Shown: positions 31,208 to 46,902 of the stretch, piece by piece
Position numbering within the stretch: the first letter of the stretch is position 1
Layout of the letters: each line of letters starts with the position of its first letter
NCBI GenBank assembly: GCA_032358255.1
Contig: JAULBX010013096.1
Location: 1-64,000, forward strand
DNA: 64,000 bases
Reading direction: 5' to 3'
Origin: Heterotrichella gracilis
Taxonomy: Eukaryota; Sar; Xanthophyceae; Tribonematales; Xanthonemataceae
Made by a program: the position numbers and the translations under genes
Notes under the pieces: model-generated
What the model was told of the DNA's origin: nothing
Seen by the model: the letters and a program-made list of their open reading frames with translations, nothing else
Database searches by the model: none

Positions 31208-32822
31208 ATGGACCAGTCCCCACCCACCCACCACCAGCCCACCGCCCCCATCCACACCCTTCCCGATGACGTCCTGCGCCACATCCTCAGCCTGGACCAG
31301 CCCGCACCCACAACCTCCATCCAGGACCTGGCTGCCAAGGCCCTCCTGCAGCTGGTGTGCCGCCGCTGGCACCGCCTGCTGGTGGGCCCCGGCGAGGCCT
31401 GGCACAACATCTCCCTTGGGGACGAGGAGTACTCCCTGGACGCCTCCTTTGCCACCTGGCTGTGCCCCAAGCTGGCAGGCACGCGCAGCCTGGCCCTGCG
31501 CTCCTTCTGCGCAGACGCGTGGCGCCAGCTGTCCCCCTGGCTAAGCCCCACCGCTCTAGAGGGCCTGAGCGGGGTCACGTTGGAGGGGGAGGCGGCGGGG
31601 GATGTGCTGCGCAGCGTGTGCCGCCACACAGGGCTGACCCGGCTGGTTCTCACCCTGGCATGCCAGCCGGAGCAGCTGGCGGACAGCCTGCCCTGCCTGG
31701 GTGCGCTCACCCAGCTGCGCTGCCTGCACCTGCCCATGCCGGAGGACGCGGCGGTGTGGTGGCCGGAGTTCCCCGCGCTGCCGCATCTGACGCAGCTGGG
31801 CCTGAGGCACGTGGGCACCGACTGGGGCCCGGCGCTGAGCAACCTGCGCGCGCTGGACACGCTCACCCTGGCTGTGTGGAGCCAGGCGGTGGGGGAGGGC
31901 GAGACCGGGCAGGAGGGCCTGGTGGTGATGTCGGACTCGCTGCGCGCCCTGACGCAGCTGACGGAGATGGACGTGTTTGCGTGCACGGCGGGGGCGGTCA
32001 CCTTCCCGCGTGCATGCCTGCCCCCCTCCCTGCGCGTGCTGACCATCAGGTAGGGCCCTCCTAACGCCTGCAGCCAGTATGAGTGTCGGTTGTGTTTACA
32101 TGCATTATACATGCATGACATGGTCATAATGCATGACGCGAAGTACAGGGCAATTACTTGAAATTCCCCGGTGGTATGCATGCATGGCATCATTAACATT
32201 AGCATTCGGCGTGGCAATGATGTCTTATCTCACTGAGTGGGCGTGTGTGCTCCCTCTCAGGGAGGTTGAGGATCTGGGCGACGTGATGGACAACGACGCG
32301 GTGGACGCATTCTGCGGCATCACGCAGCTCACCTCGCTCACACTCAAGGGCCTGCCCATGCGCAACCTGGCGCACGCGCTGGAGGCGCTCCCCGCCCTGC
32401 AGCTGCTGCGCCTGGACTGTACCTGCGCGCCCGATGAGGACTCCCCCTTTGTGCTGCACTCCATGCCCAACCTGCGCGAGGTCAGCATCAGCCCGTGCCT
32501 GGGAGTCACAGTCACCATGCCTGTGCACCCCGACCTCAAGGTCACCAACTGGTACGCATGGCCCAGCAGCAGCGGGGGGGTGAGCTCCGACCCGCACTGC
32601 TACAGCGACAGCGACCAGGGCAAGGCGTGCGGCAGGGGGGTGGGCGTGAAGGGGCGCTACGGCGACCACAGCATGCGCATCGACGGCTGCGGCCAGCTGG
32701 TGGTGGTGCACAGCGCTGACGCGGCGCAGGCGCACACCCGCGAGGCACGCGAGGAGCAGGAGTGGTGCGAGGGGTGGCTGCGCAGCCAGGCGCCGCGCCC
32801 AGGAGGGACGATATGGTGCTAG
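31208..32822 (+). CDS. F-box/leucine-rich-repeat protein
   Basis: Probable substrate receptor of an SCF ubiquitin ligase. Two exons, 31208-32049 and 32261-32822, give 467 residues. The ATG at 31208 has a CACCATGG context; an in-frame upstream extension to 31025 looks like 5' UTR. The F-box-like region is at residues about 16-60 (IHTLPDDVLRHILSL, then LLQLVCRRWHRLLVGP). LRRs fill the middle, with Leu-rich strands such as LTQLRCLHLPMPED and LTSLTLKGLPMRN. The C-terminal 110 residues form a separate block without LRR spacing: KVTNWYAWP, a Ser/Asp-rich linker, GVGVKGRYGDHSM, LVVVHSAD, and the terminal WLRSQAPRPGGT. The same block, in the same order, ends the paralogue at 28520-29583, so this is a lineage gene family with a conserved tail of unknown role. 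GC content is very high in exon 1, giving long shadow frames on both strands. Confidence 0.88.
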
Positions 32823-32913
32823 GGCTGTGGCTGCTGGGTGCGGTTGGGTGGAAAGGTGGAGGCCCAGGTGTGGGGTGAGGGCAGCAATTCTGGGAGCACT
32901 GGAATGCATGTGC

Positions 32914-32931
32914 TGTAATGGCTTTGTGTAA
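32914..32931 (+). promoter_or_regulatory. Candidate TGTAA polyadenylation signals for F-box 2
   Basis: Two TGTAA pentamers at 32914-32918 and 32927-32931 follow the F-box 2 stop by about 90-110 bases, a plausible algal 3' UTR length. The evidence is a short motif only. Confidence 0.35.
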
Positions 32932-33123
32932 TCCGGTTACTATACGCCGCGTAGACTAGGATCTGCAAGGTGCATGCCAGACAAATTTATGTGCCAGGCT
33001 TCAGTTGACGTTCAGGGTGTCAGTTCATGCTTCCAACATGAATAAGGAATTTCTTGCAGGAAGGAAGCCTTTGGAATTAGCAAGTGACTTGCAACTGTAA
33101 CAGCAAACCTGCGTCCTGCGTTG

Positions 33124-33149
33124 AAGAAGAAAGAAAGAAAGAAAGAAAG
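33124..33149. repeat. (GAAA)n microsatellite
   Basis: About five to six GAAA units, preceded by GAAGAA, in intergenic DNA. Confidence 0.75.
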
Positions 33150-34437
33150 GGGACGCACAAAGGCGGAGTTCAGGGGCCACTGGCTCGCACCAGGGTACCG
33201 ACCAGCCAGCACGGCCGGTCAAGCACAGGCCTTAGCCAATGCCAGCATGCATGGCCCAGCATGATGCAAAAGGGTTTGACGCTTGGTGTATACAGCATAG
33301 GAACCCTGGATAGCAAGACGTTGCAATTCAGGAATTAGGTTGGCTAGCGCACTTAGTCTAGGAGATAATCCAATAGCAGTCAGAGCATCAAAGGTGGAGA
33401 CAGGGATTATGCCGGTGTTTTCAATGACTAGTGCATGGTAGAATGATAACGCGTTGACAGTTAGGTCAACTTTTTGCAGCCAGCATGGCCATTTGCCACC
33501 TACTATGACTGTAAAACGTTGACATAACTGTCAACGCGACGGTCGCAGTCACTGCGTTATGTACATGTATTTTCCATTGGGAGGGTGGGTGTCCTAGGCT
33601 TGTTTGCGCCACTGGCACTGATGAGCGTATACGTCGGGAGTGCATTTGCTTTTAAATTAATTAAATTAGTACTCATCATGATGATTGCGCCCGCAATTAG
33701 TTGACAATGTTAATGATTAATATAAAATTATTACCATAGTTTTCACCGCCCGGCTGCGGCATGCCATATTTTGAATCAAAATTGAATTGGCGAGATTCAA
33801 TCTGGCAGTGCCCAGATTGAATGGTCCATCCTGCAGGATCCACTCGTGGGCGTTGCCAACAGGGCCTGTAACAGCACACTGTTGCATGCAGTCACTGAAG
33901 AAAATATATTGTATATTATATACAATGCCATGGCTATTAAATATTGTTTAATTTCCCTGGCTTTACTGAGACTCAGTATATAAAGTAGTACGCTGTTACA
34001 GCTGTACCTACCAGCCTCGGGCTGCTTGGACCAAGTCCAGGCTGCCAGTGGCACAATGCACAGGTATGCCATATTATATCAATTGAACCAGCCAGGATAT
34101 CTGATATGGCATAGCAATGAATGAATCATTTCATGAATCTCGACAGGGTCGGCCTGTGCACATGCATGCAAGGTCATGACATATGATTGGCAGTTCACCT
34201 GGCCACCATGCATGCATGGCAACAGCAGACGTTTTGATAAAAAAATGTACGCAGTCAAGAGTACACATCATGTATGGTTAAATTCAATGACTCATGACCC
34301 AAATCCTCCCACGGGCGTCTTAGTACACGACCCTGCCCTGCCAGCGTTTTGCCGCACATCGAATCCAAGCACCGCCTGGCATCTGCCAGTTCATGGCCCA
34401 TACCCACATATTATTTCCTCCCCTGTCTACCGTCCCC

Positions 34438-37400
34438 TCATGATGTAGCCCCCTGGCAGCTGGACCCCGCCCCAGCAGTGCAGCCAAAGCAGTGGCTGCC
34501 GCACGCGATGGGCACCCCCGTCAGCTCATCAAGGGAGGCAATGCTGTGCACTGTGACGGGGGTGGCGCCCCCCCTGGCCAGCCGCAGCGGCATGTCCAGC
34601 TGCTGGTTGAAGTCGCAGTCGTAGATGCGCCCGTCCCACCCCACGCTCACCGTGTTGCGGCACATGACCCCCTCCGCTGCCGCTGGGTTGAATGCCCCCA
34701 CCAGCAGCTGCATGTACTCCTCAAGCTGGTGCTGGCGCTGCGGGTGGGGAGGGGGGTGGAGGGTTGGGGGACGCAGCAGGAGGGATGATGCCCGTGTGTG
34801 GGGTGCATGTGCAGTGGATGAGCTGCCATCCAGACAGCAGGGAGTGGGCGAGCTCGGCACATGGTGTGACGATCTTGATCACAAATGCTGCAGTGCGGCG
34901 ATGCAGCTTGTGGCGATGACGGCCTCATGTCATGAGACTGATGTGCATTGATTGCCTGCGTTTGTATGACAGATTGCCCTGCTCCCCCCCGTTCCATCCA
35001 TGCGTGACCCCAGCCCCTACCACGCAAGAGGCTCACAACAGCTTACATACTAATTAGCCCGTTCATATGCAGCCATGTGACACTGCATAGCTATTGACCC
35101 TTCTTACCTGCAGGTAGTCCACAAACCGCTTGATTGGCATGTTGTTGAGGCACAGCAGCGAGCTGAACTCCACCCCGTACGCGCCGCGCAGCTCGCTTCG
35201 GTAGGCTGCCTCAAGCGGGGCCTGCGCGGGTGCAAGGAATGCGCCGCCAGGGTTGTACACCAGGTCGAGGGGCAGGCCTGTGCCAGGCATGCCGTAGCCT
35301 GCGGAGGGGGCGGAGTGGAGGTGAGAAGGAGGGGGGGTAGGGAGGTTGGACAATGTGCGGACTCAGCGGGACGAGTCAGGCTTGCTCCTGTGCACACGCA
35401 CATTGCGCAAACCCCCGCACTATCTTTGACACCCCCGCCCAGCCAGATTATCATCCAATCCCACGCACCCACCCTATGCACCACCCCACAAACCCCACCC
35501 CATGCACCACTACTGCTCCTACCAAATCCCACCCCATGCAAACACCCGCCCCGCCCGCACCCACCCGCTTCATTCAGCATCTTCAGCGCCTGGATGCTGC
35601 GATCAAACACGCCCCTCCCCCGCTGCTGGTCCACGTTATCCGCCCCGTAGCAGGGCAGCGAGGCCACCACGCGCACCCCCTGGGCGGCCAAGAAGTCCAC
35701 AGTGTCCTCTTGCCCCGGCTCCAGCAGCACCGTGAGATTGCATCTGTCAATGACCTCAAGGCCAAGGGCACGCGCCTCTGTCACAAGGTACCTGGGTGGC
35801 GGGTGGGGGGTTGATAGGTTAGGAGAGGTCGCGGATGGCGGGCGGGGGGTAATGGGGACGAGTGAGGTCGTGCATGTGGGGGGGTGGATGGGTAAGGAGT
35901 GGCAAACCTGGGGGTGCATTAATGTTGATTGGTGATGTGCGTCCATGCTAGCAGTGCAGGCCACCCCTGTTGACCACGAGATGCACCTCAGCACCCAGGA
36001 TGTACGGTAGTGCTGGCAGGGCCCAGCTCCCCAGCCACGCCAATGCACATGGCCCCATCAAGAGTGCACCACATGGCCGCTGCCACACCACACTTGCGTC
36101 ACCCACCCAAATCGCCCTGAGGGCCTGCAATCCAGCTACAAGATAAAATAAACCATATTGAACAACCTCACGTGCCACGTCACCAGCACCAACCCCCATA
36201 GCCGCTCCCCCCACCTGAACTCCGGGTTGAGCTCCGGCGCCCCCCCCGTTATGTCCACCGTTGTGATCCCCCCCTTGCCCCCCTGCATCAGCTCCACGCA
36301 GCGCTGTGCGGTGGCGTGGTCCATGGACTCGGTGCGCAGGGGGGAGGACTCAACGTGGCAGTGGCCACAGGCCTGCGGGTGGCATTGAAAGAATGGTATT
36401 AGAATGCCAGCTTTGGGTGGGCTGAGGGAATGGTATTGGAATGGGACCTTTGACAGGTGCTAAGGGTGCAGAGGGGAAGACTCAACATTGCAGTGGCCGC
36501 AGGCCAGCGAGCGGGGAGGAGGGAATGGTATAATAATGCGAGCTTTGACAGCGTGCAAAGGGTGCGCATGGGATGAAGCCAGCATTGCGCGAGACATGCA
36601 CTGGCAATGCTTTATGGTATGGCCCCACAACCAGCCACTTGTTCACGCACCTGGTTGCAGTACAGCCCGATGTTGAGTTGCAGGATGGTTGCGGGAGCAC
36701 GGCGCAGGGGGGTAACGCCAGCAGCCTGTGTGTGGGGGAGGGCAGACGTGAAACGGGGGGAAGGGGGGCACCTGACAATGCATGGCAGGCATTGGCATTG
36801 ACTTACATAATCCAAGCTTGATTAAGAAAACGATGATGACGCTACAGTATTTGCATGTTGCATGATACCCACATGCCCCTAGGTATGCTACATGCCTACA
36901 TTATGTACAGAGCACAAGCACACTGCCCCAACACAAGAGACTTCAGAGTGCAAGAACCAACTTGCATTTGATGCATGGACCCGCTGCAAGGCCAGCACTC
37001 CACCTGCATACCCTGACTCAGTTTAATGAACCAAGCCACCCCATGCATCAGAGATAAAGCCCCAAACATGCAAGCCCCACCCCTACGTCCCCTGACAGAG
37101 ACCCCACATGCCTCGACCCCCAAGAACCATCACCCCCCCCCGTACCCACACCGTACCTGCACCACCGCCCCGAATGACTCCACCCCCAGGCTGTCCAGTG
37201 AGCGCTGGCGCTGGCGAGCCTCCTGGCGGCTCAGGGCGGCCTGGCCCTGGCGAGAAACCCTAGCTAGGGTCTGCTGCAGCTCGGTGTCGGCGGCTAGGGT
37301 CTCCAGAGTGTCCGGGATGAGGGAGGTGCGGGGGGAGGCGGAGGGAGCGGACCCACTGTGAGCGGATGGGGGGTGCAGGTGGTTTTGAGCGGACGCGGTG

Positions 37401-37762
37401 TAACGCATACACTAGCGGGCAAGTAGCTGCTGCATGCCGGGCGAATAAGGTGAAGGGTTCAGCCTGGTATACAAAGTCCTACTTACTTGCTGGGTGAGAG
37501 CACCGCTCTGGTTACCCCACCGCGCCTGCGGGTCTGCGGCCGTGGCAGTGGCGCAGCGTGCAGCGGCAGGGGCGGGCTGCGCACCCCTGTGTGGGAGGGG
37601 AGGGGCATGGCGCCGGAGCCAGGAGGCTTTTGGGGTGTGGGCAACGTTGACAGTGGACCACGGGTGGAGGCGTTGGCAGTGTGAATGGGCCTGCGGAAGG
37701 GAGAGGCTCAGTGGCAGTGTGCGCCAGGTGGTGGCATATGCATGCATGTGCGGCATATGCAT
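34438..37762 (-). CDS. arsS: ArsS-like radical SAM protein (DUF3641)
   Basis: Resembles the arsenosugar-pathway radical SAM enzyme ArsS, which in bacteria transfers a 5'-deoxyadenosyl group to dimethylarsenic. Confident exons are 37408-37157, 36725-36651, 36372-36215, 35791-35565, 35298-35108 and 34737-34438, all in frame. A likely 5' exon at about 37762-37487 ends CAGCAA|GTAAGT, joins in phase across a short 75-bp intron and encodes an Arg/Ala/Ser-rich, transit-peptide-like stretch; otherwise translation starts at ATG 37408 and gives 400 residues. The radical SAM CxxxCxxC is CNQACGHC and is split by an intron (CNQ ends one exon, ACGHC begins the next). VDITGGAPELNP provides the SAM-binding glycine motif. 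DRCNLTVLLEPGQ, ASLPCYGADNVDQQRGRGVF, LPLDLVYNPGG and CLNNMPIKRF are family blocks. The C-terminal DUF3641 Cys-rich part (CRNTVSVGWDG, YDCDFNQQ, HCFGCTAGAGSSC) probably binds an auxiliary cluster. The substrate is inferred. Confidence 0.88.
36389..36545. repeat. Exon echo and triplicated motif in ArsS intron
   Basis: 36473-36509 is a copy of 36341-36377, the start of the exon encoding ACGHCHVESS plus its acceptor, with about five mismatches in 37 bases and 132 bp away. The same intron has three copies of GAATGGTAT(T/A)(A/G/T)(G/A/T)AATG followed by GCTTT or CCTTT, near 36392, 36428 and 36524. The intron therefore looks built from repeated copies of its own junction region. Confidence 0.75.
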
Positions 37763-38832
37763 GTGGTTCCAAGGAAGGTTCCACGGTGCCTTGGAAGAAC
37801 ACTTTGAGAAGCAGTTAAGTATCCTTGGCAAATGCAAGCATGGGTGCAGCTATGCAGGCGAGGATACCACCCGGGTCGTGTGTTACTCACCTTAGCAATG
37901 TGTGGTGGGTATGGGTATGGTTGACGGCACCCAACCCCACGGCGCAGGGTGTTGGGAAAGGTGACCGTGCAGGCGGGACCCCAACCCTGAGTGACAAATA
38001 CAGGTAAGTGCACCGGTATGGCGGAGCAGTGGTGACGAGAAGTTGGTGGGTGACGCCGGCACGGCTATCGTCCACAGTGCAAGGCTGCGAGGAATTGAAC
38101 GGTGCAGGTTGTAGCTGTCAACCGCTGATAGTAACGCCGATACGGGACTGTAACCACGTACAAAAAGGTCGATAACCACGGTGAAATGGTCAGCGCTGGA
38201 CTATGTATTAGGGTTTTAGGGTCCTGGCAAGCGAACTCGAATGCCATACTCAGTATGGCATAGTATGGCATGCATGCAGCACCTTATTGTTAAAGGTGCT
38301 AGCTACTGCCTGCGTCGTCACGGACACCCTTTGTACCCGACCATTGCCCCGCAGGATCGCCAGTTTACGTTGGCTGCTTAAAATTTCCTTGGCATCTGCA
38401 CTGACAGACCAACGCCAAGGATCGACGTGTGTTGACACCACTTCTTCCTGGCAGCCGGTCAAGGAGGAGGGGCGGAATAAGGTGTTATATATTCGACTAC
38501 CTGTTGCAGACGTGCATGCACGCTAGCACTGTTCCTAATGAGACTCGTTAGGACGTGCATGCAAGCATATGCATGCACATGCTTTCTGCGTGCTAGACTG
38601 GCAGTAACTGGCAGTGGCAAACACCAGTATTAAGGTTTCCGGCAGTTTGCATATGGCCAAACCACTGAGAAACAACGCTATTTCAACCACACCTGCCTTC
38701 GCCCCATTCCAACTGCCAGCCCACCTTGATGGTCCCTCTGCTCCACAGAGAGACGACAAGGAAACCCTATTTTATCGCTGCAGGGTATGGCCCCACCACC
38801 CTTCTAGCTAAGGCACACCCGCCACCTTCACC
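37763..38832. promoter_or_regulatory. Divergent intergenic region, ArsS-like / SMIM8-like
   Basis: About 1.07 kb must contain both promoters. It includes TTAGGGTTTTAGGG telomere-like sequence near 38209-38222 and GCATATGCATGCAC near 38566. No exon is supported. Confidence 0.45.
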
Positions 38833-39368
38833 ATGTCGCAGCCTCCAACCCCGCCCCCCAAGGCCCCCACCAACATGCCACACCACACTGTGATGGAAGG
38901 GGGCACCAACGCTTTCAGGGTGCTCAACTACGAACTCTATGCGGTGAGGGCGGTCCCCACCCTTGCACCCCGACCGGTGGCCCTCTCTGTGCTCTCTTAA
39001 CTCAACCTGTTCAGCAGCACTGCCGCTCGACCACATGCAAAGTCACAACTGGGTGCTGTACCACTGCCTCTCTCCGCCATGGTTGGGTGCATACAACCCA
39101 GCGGTACATCTAGTCAGGACCCTTGCACCACCCTAATGGTCACGCATCTACCACCTCTTGTTGTGTGTTCCTTCTTTCGCCCTGGAGTTAGTACCATGCC
39201 TCCCCAGCCGCTTGCTGACCCCCAGGTGTGTGTCCCTCGCAGAAGCCCACTGGCAAGATGCGCTTGCTTGCCTACGCTGGCTCAGCCTTCTTTGCCGGTA
39301 CCATGGCATATATGCTGTACCTCAAGCACACGCAGCCACAGCCGCAGCCACAGGCACGCAGGAGGTGA
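38833..39368 (+). CDS. SMIM8: SMIM8-like small single-pass membrane protein
   Basis: Two exons, 38833-38943 and 39243-39368, give 78 residues. The first 37 residues are Pro/Thr-rich and end FRVLNYELYA. Exon 2 begins KPTGKMRLLAYAGSAFF, continues into one hydrophobic segment (about residues 44-62) and ends in LKHTQPQPQPQARRR. The order 'F-R-(A/V)-x-N-x-E-L, K-P, then one membrane segment ending in Y-hydrophobic' matches animal SMIM8 (C6orf162), a short protein of unknown function. The match rests on my recall of that family, since the protein is too short for stronger motif evidence. A second CAGGAGGTGAGG junction-like sequence occurs at 39477-39488, so an alternative 3' end is possible. It is followed 396 bp later by the PTEN gene on the same strand. 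Confidence 0.7.
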
Positions 39369-39764
39369 GGCGCGGGGTGGAGCCAGCTCTGTCAAGCGGC
39401 GCAGCAGCACAGCTATACGAGCACACAATGATTTAGCAACAGCAACTACTAGCAAATATACTAGCCACAGAGATTGCAGGAGGTGAGGCGGGGGTGCGGC
39501 CCAAAGACACCAGACACAGCAGCAAGTCCTCGTATTCTGCTTGAGGTGGAAGTTTGTGCATGGCGAGGCGATTGTATGCATGTCAGACTCTTGTAATTAC
39601 AATCACCACCCGGAGCTGCCTACATCCGGTTACTGCCCCAGCTGGGAGCGAGCCTTCCCACCGCCGCTGGTGGCTGGCTTGGTGTGGGTGCCAGACGGGC
39701 GAGGCGGCATCTTAGCACCAGCAGGGTGACAGGAATTCGTTGAGGAGAAAGACAGGAGTGCAGC
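39369..39764. promoter_or_regulatory. Intergenic spacer SMIM8-like / PTEN
   Basis: The 396-bp spacer must hold the SMIM8-like 3' end and the PTEN promoter. It has a second copy of the GCAGGAGGTGAGGCG sequence found at the SMIM8-like stop codon (about 39476-39490). Nothing else is recognised. Confidence 0.45.
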
Positions 39765-43852
<4,088 letters not shown>

Positions 43853-45148
43853 AGCACGGGATGGGAGGGCGCAGGGGCATGGCGCTTCCTGGGATATGCC
43901 CAAAGCACTGGCGCTGGCACCCAAATCAGGAAAGAATCGAGGAAGGGGGCGCGCAATTTATATGCAGGGAACACAAGGCCATCGACTCACACCTGGTCAC
44001 CCGAATGTGTGCAGCCAGCTGGACTTGATATCAGCCACTTACCAGTTGTGATCGGTGCCAAGTTGTGCCCCTGGCAGTGCGCGGGTCACGCGAGGCGCGC
44101 AGCACTGGGTGGGGTCAGGATGGCAGGTGCTGCACAGTCGTGGAGCGGGTGGCGCACAGATAAATAGGGGAACAGGATATAGCACTGCCAGGGTTGAATT
44201 GCATCATTACTAAGCCCATCTGTCCATAGCATTGCCATCCACTGTGTGGAGCGTTTTGGATTCTTGTGGCGTTCCCTCGCTGCCAGCCACAGCGGCAACA
44301 GTACTGCAGTGAGTGATACCGATGTCGATCCACAGGACAGTGGATACATACTGCAAAAAGCGCAGCGTACAAACTGCAAGCACCCACCAGACAGCATCAC
44401 CAGCAGCACCAAAGTCTACTCAAGCTGAATGCAAGTCATTATTCTTTTTCTAATCCAAATCCAGTTGAAATTAAATTGTCTTTTATTTTTCGGTCTCCAG
44501 TGCCTGCTATCACCTTGCAGCAGAGCCACGCTGGGCATGCATGCATATGCACGAGTTCGAACGGTAAAACGTTGTTTCTTTGGCACAACAGAGAAGACTT
44601 CAACAAGTCTGCAACTTATATTCGCCTTCTTTAACCCCGGACCTAGGCTGCCCTAGGACTTCTTCCACTGTTCGCGGTACACACACTGTGTGACACAGTC
44701 AGGCACACCCACGGTTGTCACACGGACTGCGTGCAAGCCCCGCTTGCGCTCGTAACAACTCAGAGCTGGAATTGAAACCACAGCTACCTTGACAGGACAG
44801 CTTGACCTTGGGTCCTGTGAGTGGCACAGGCCCACTTGACACAGCCAGCCAGCCACCAACCAGCTTGCGAGTGGAGCACTGTCCCGGACGTCATCAGGCA
44901 CCAAAGAGCGGAAAGAAGGTGAGGGACAACGCACAATATGCTTCAGTGCTATCTCAAATAAAATGCGAAGGCTGTGCCTTGTGTATTGTTGACGCTGCAC
45001 GCAGTGTACCAGTGCACACCGCCCAGCACACCCTCCTGTGCACACCCCACAGGTGCAGCCGGGCCTGTGCCCCACCACTGAGACACCAGGCGGCAGCCAA
45101 AGCCAACCCCTCATACCCTGCCTCAGCACAACAGGCCAGTTTGAGGTC
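43853..45148. other. Intergenic region between PTEN and mTERF
   Basis: PTEN 3' flank and mTERF promoter region, with GCATGCATGCATATGC near 44536. Open frames (for example the minus-strand one at 44653-45210) have no recognised domain. Confidence 0.45.
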
Positions 45149-46902
45149 ATGGCGCTGCCACTCCCAAGCTGGCGGTTACAACCACACGCCCTCTTCCGAC
45201 AAGTACGCAAGGTATTTTGCTCTCACCAACTGTTGCCAGCACCAATGTATGTGCCCTGGAGTCTCTATCCATCCATCATCTCCCGCCAAGGGTGCCAAAT
45301 TATTGCTCTGAAATCAAAACTTTACCCATCTCCGTGCGCCCCCACCACTTTCCCAGTCCCCTGCTGCCCTGCTTACATTCCTCATCCGTTCAGGTCCACC
45401 CATGTTACATTCGCCACGCAACCCCCCTGCAGATCCAGCATCCGGTTGTGGCACAAGCCAAGCGCTGGGGTACTTCTGATGACGTGCAGCGGGAGGGCCT
45501 GGCTGCACTGCTGGCACAGCGCCTGCATGTGGACCCCACCGCCAGCCGCAAGGTGTACAGCGGGATGCGGCGAGGGTCGGCAATGATGGCGGAAGAGCAA
45601 CGGGTGCAATCGGAGAATACGGTGGAGAACGCGCGGGCGGTGCTGGATTGGGTGCTGGTACCAGGGGGATACAGTGCAGAGGAGGCTGCTGCACTAGTGA
45701 CCAACAGCCCATCCATCTTGGCGCGCGACCCGGCGCGGCTGGAGCGCACTGCCAGGATTATAGAGGACTTCGGCTTCTCCGCCAGCGAGCGCCGTGTGGT
45801 GGCCAGTAGAGCCGCCAGCGCCTGCGACCGGGGGGAGGAGCTGCTGGCGGTGTGGGAGGACCTGATGGCCGTGGGGATCTCTCAGGCCGACCTGCGCACC
45901 CTGTTCCTCTCCCTCAAGGCGTCTGCCCTGGTCAGGGTATCGCCGGACACCGTGCGCGCCTCCCTCCAGCAGCTCCAGCAGGAGTATACCGCCCAGGAGC
46001 TGCCGCAAGCCATCCTGCGTGCACCCAACCTCCTGCTGGTGGCCCAGTCGGACTCCTACCAGCAGGTGTCGCAGTACCTGGCGGAGCGGGGGTGGCCCCA
46101 GGCGCAGGTTGACGCCCTCATGCAGCGCGCCAACTCGGGCTACAGCTCCAGCGCCTTTGCCAGGATCAAGGCGGGGGTGGAGTTCCTGGAGGGGAATGGG
46201 CTCACCCCCGCCCAGGTGCAGCGGGAGTACCTGCGCCACTGCAAGAACATGCCGGTGGCCAACTTTGAGCCCGCGATGGAGTGGCTGGAGCAGGACATGG
46301 GCCTGACCACGCGCCAGGTGACCACCTGCATGCAGTCGGGGGGGTGCAGGGTGGTGGGCGTGCCGGTGGACAAGCTGCGTGGGAAGGTGGAGGTGCTCCT
46401 GTCCGACTACCATGTCCCTGCCGACCGCTTGCCAGCGTTGCTGTCGCGCGCCCCCATCCTGTTCTCCCTCAGCCTGGATGACAACCTGAGGCCCAAGCAG
46501 CGGCTGTTTGAGGAGGAGTGGGGGTGGGGCCGGGACGAGTTTGGCAACCTGCTGGGCACTGCCAGCCCCGGGATCATGCGCAACCTTGACCAGCTGCGCC
46601 TGCGACTGGCGCTGCTCCACGGCGTCATGGAGCTCACCCCTGCCCAGGTGGTGAAGAACGCCACGGTGTGCCTGAACCACAGCCTCCAGCGGCTGCAGGC
46701 CCGGTGGTACCTTGTGAGGGAGAAGGGGGTGGAGGCGGCATTCGCGGTGCGCATGGGCAGCGGCACAGACAGCGGCGCGATGGGCATGAGCGTGAGGAAC
46801 CTGTTCAAGAGCAGCGAGGAGGAGTTCTGTGAACGGGCCGGGGTGGCGGTGGCGGAGTACCAGCTGTACTTGGCGAGGTTTGGTGGCTCTGGTGGGAAAT
46901 AA
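45149..46902 (+). CDS. mTERF-domain protein (organellar transcription termination factor family)
   Basis: mTERF proteins bind organellar nucleic acid and affect transcription, splicing or translation in plastids and mitochondria. Exon 1 (45149-45211) encodes MALPLPSWRLQPHALFRQVRK, a basic presequence. Intron 1 ends CTGCAG and exon 2 (45433-46902) is one long uninterrupted frame; total 510 residues. Exon 2 shows serial helical repeats of about 32-36 residues with the family pattern of Leu/Val helices and a proline start: LVTNSPSILARDPARLERTARII, QAILRAPNLLLV, LLSRAPILFSLSLDDNLRPKQRLF, and TPAQVVKNATVCLNHSLQRLQARWYLV close to the end. The x-x-x-P-x-(I/L)-L signature is repeated. Residues 30-110 have no repeat pattern. 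The long minus-strand frame over the same bases is a GC-driven shadow. Plastid versus mitochondrial targeting cannot be told. Confidence 0.88.

Larger units (their letters stand above)
32823..34437. other. Convergent intergenic region with microsatellite
   Basis: The space lies between the 3' ends of F-box 2 (+) and the ArsS-like gene (-). It contains an (AAAG)n microsatellite near 33124-33149 and an AT-rich stretch at about 33640-33980 with TTAATTAATTAAAT and TATATTATATA words. CATGCATG runs occur near 34152 and 34209. No gene is recognised. Confidence 0.5.

Noticed and set aside
30994-32217. 407-codon minus-strand frame opposite F-box 2
   Set aside because: Ser/Arg-rich translation with no domain; it is antisense to an exon with clear F-box and LRR motifs.
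45694-46680. 328-codon minus-strand frame opposite the mTERF gene
   Set aside because: The sequence is His/Gln/Gly-rich with no domain and mirrors the GC-rich codons of the mTERF exon on the other strand.
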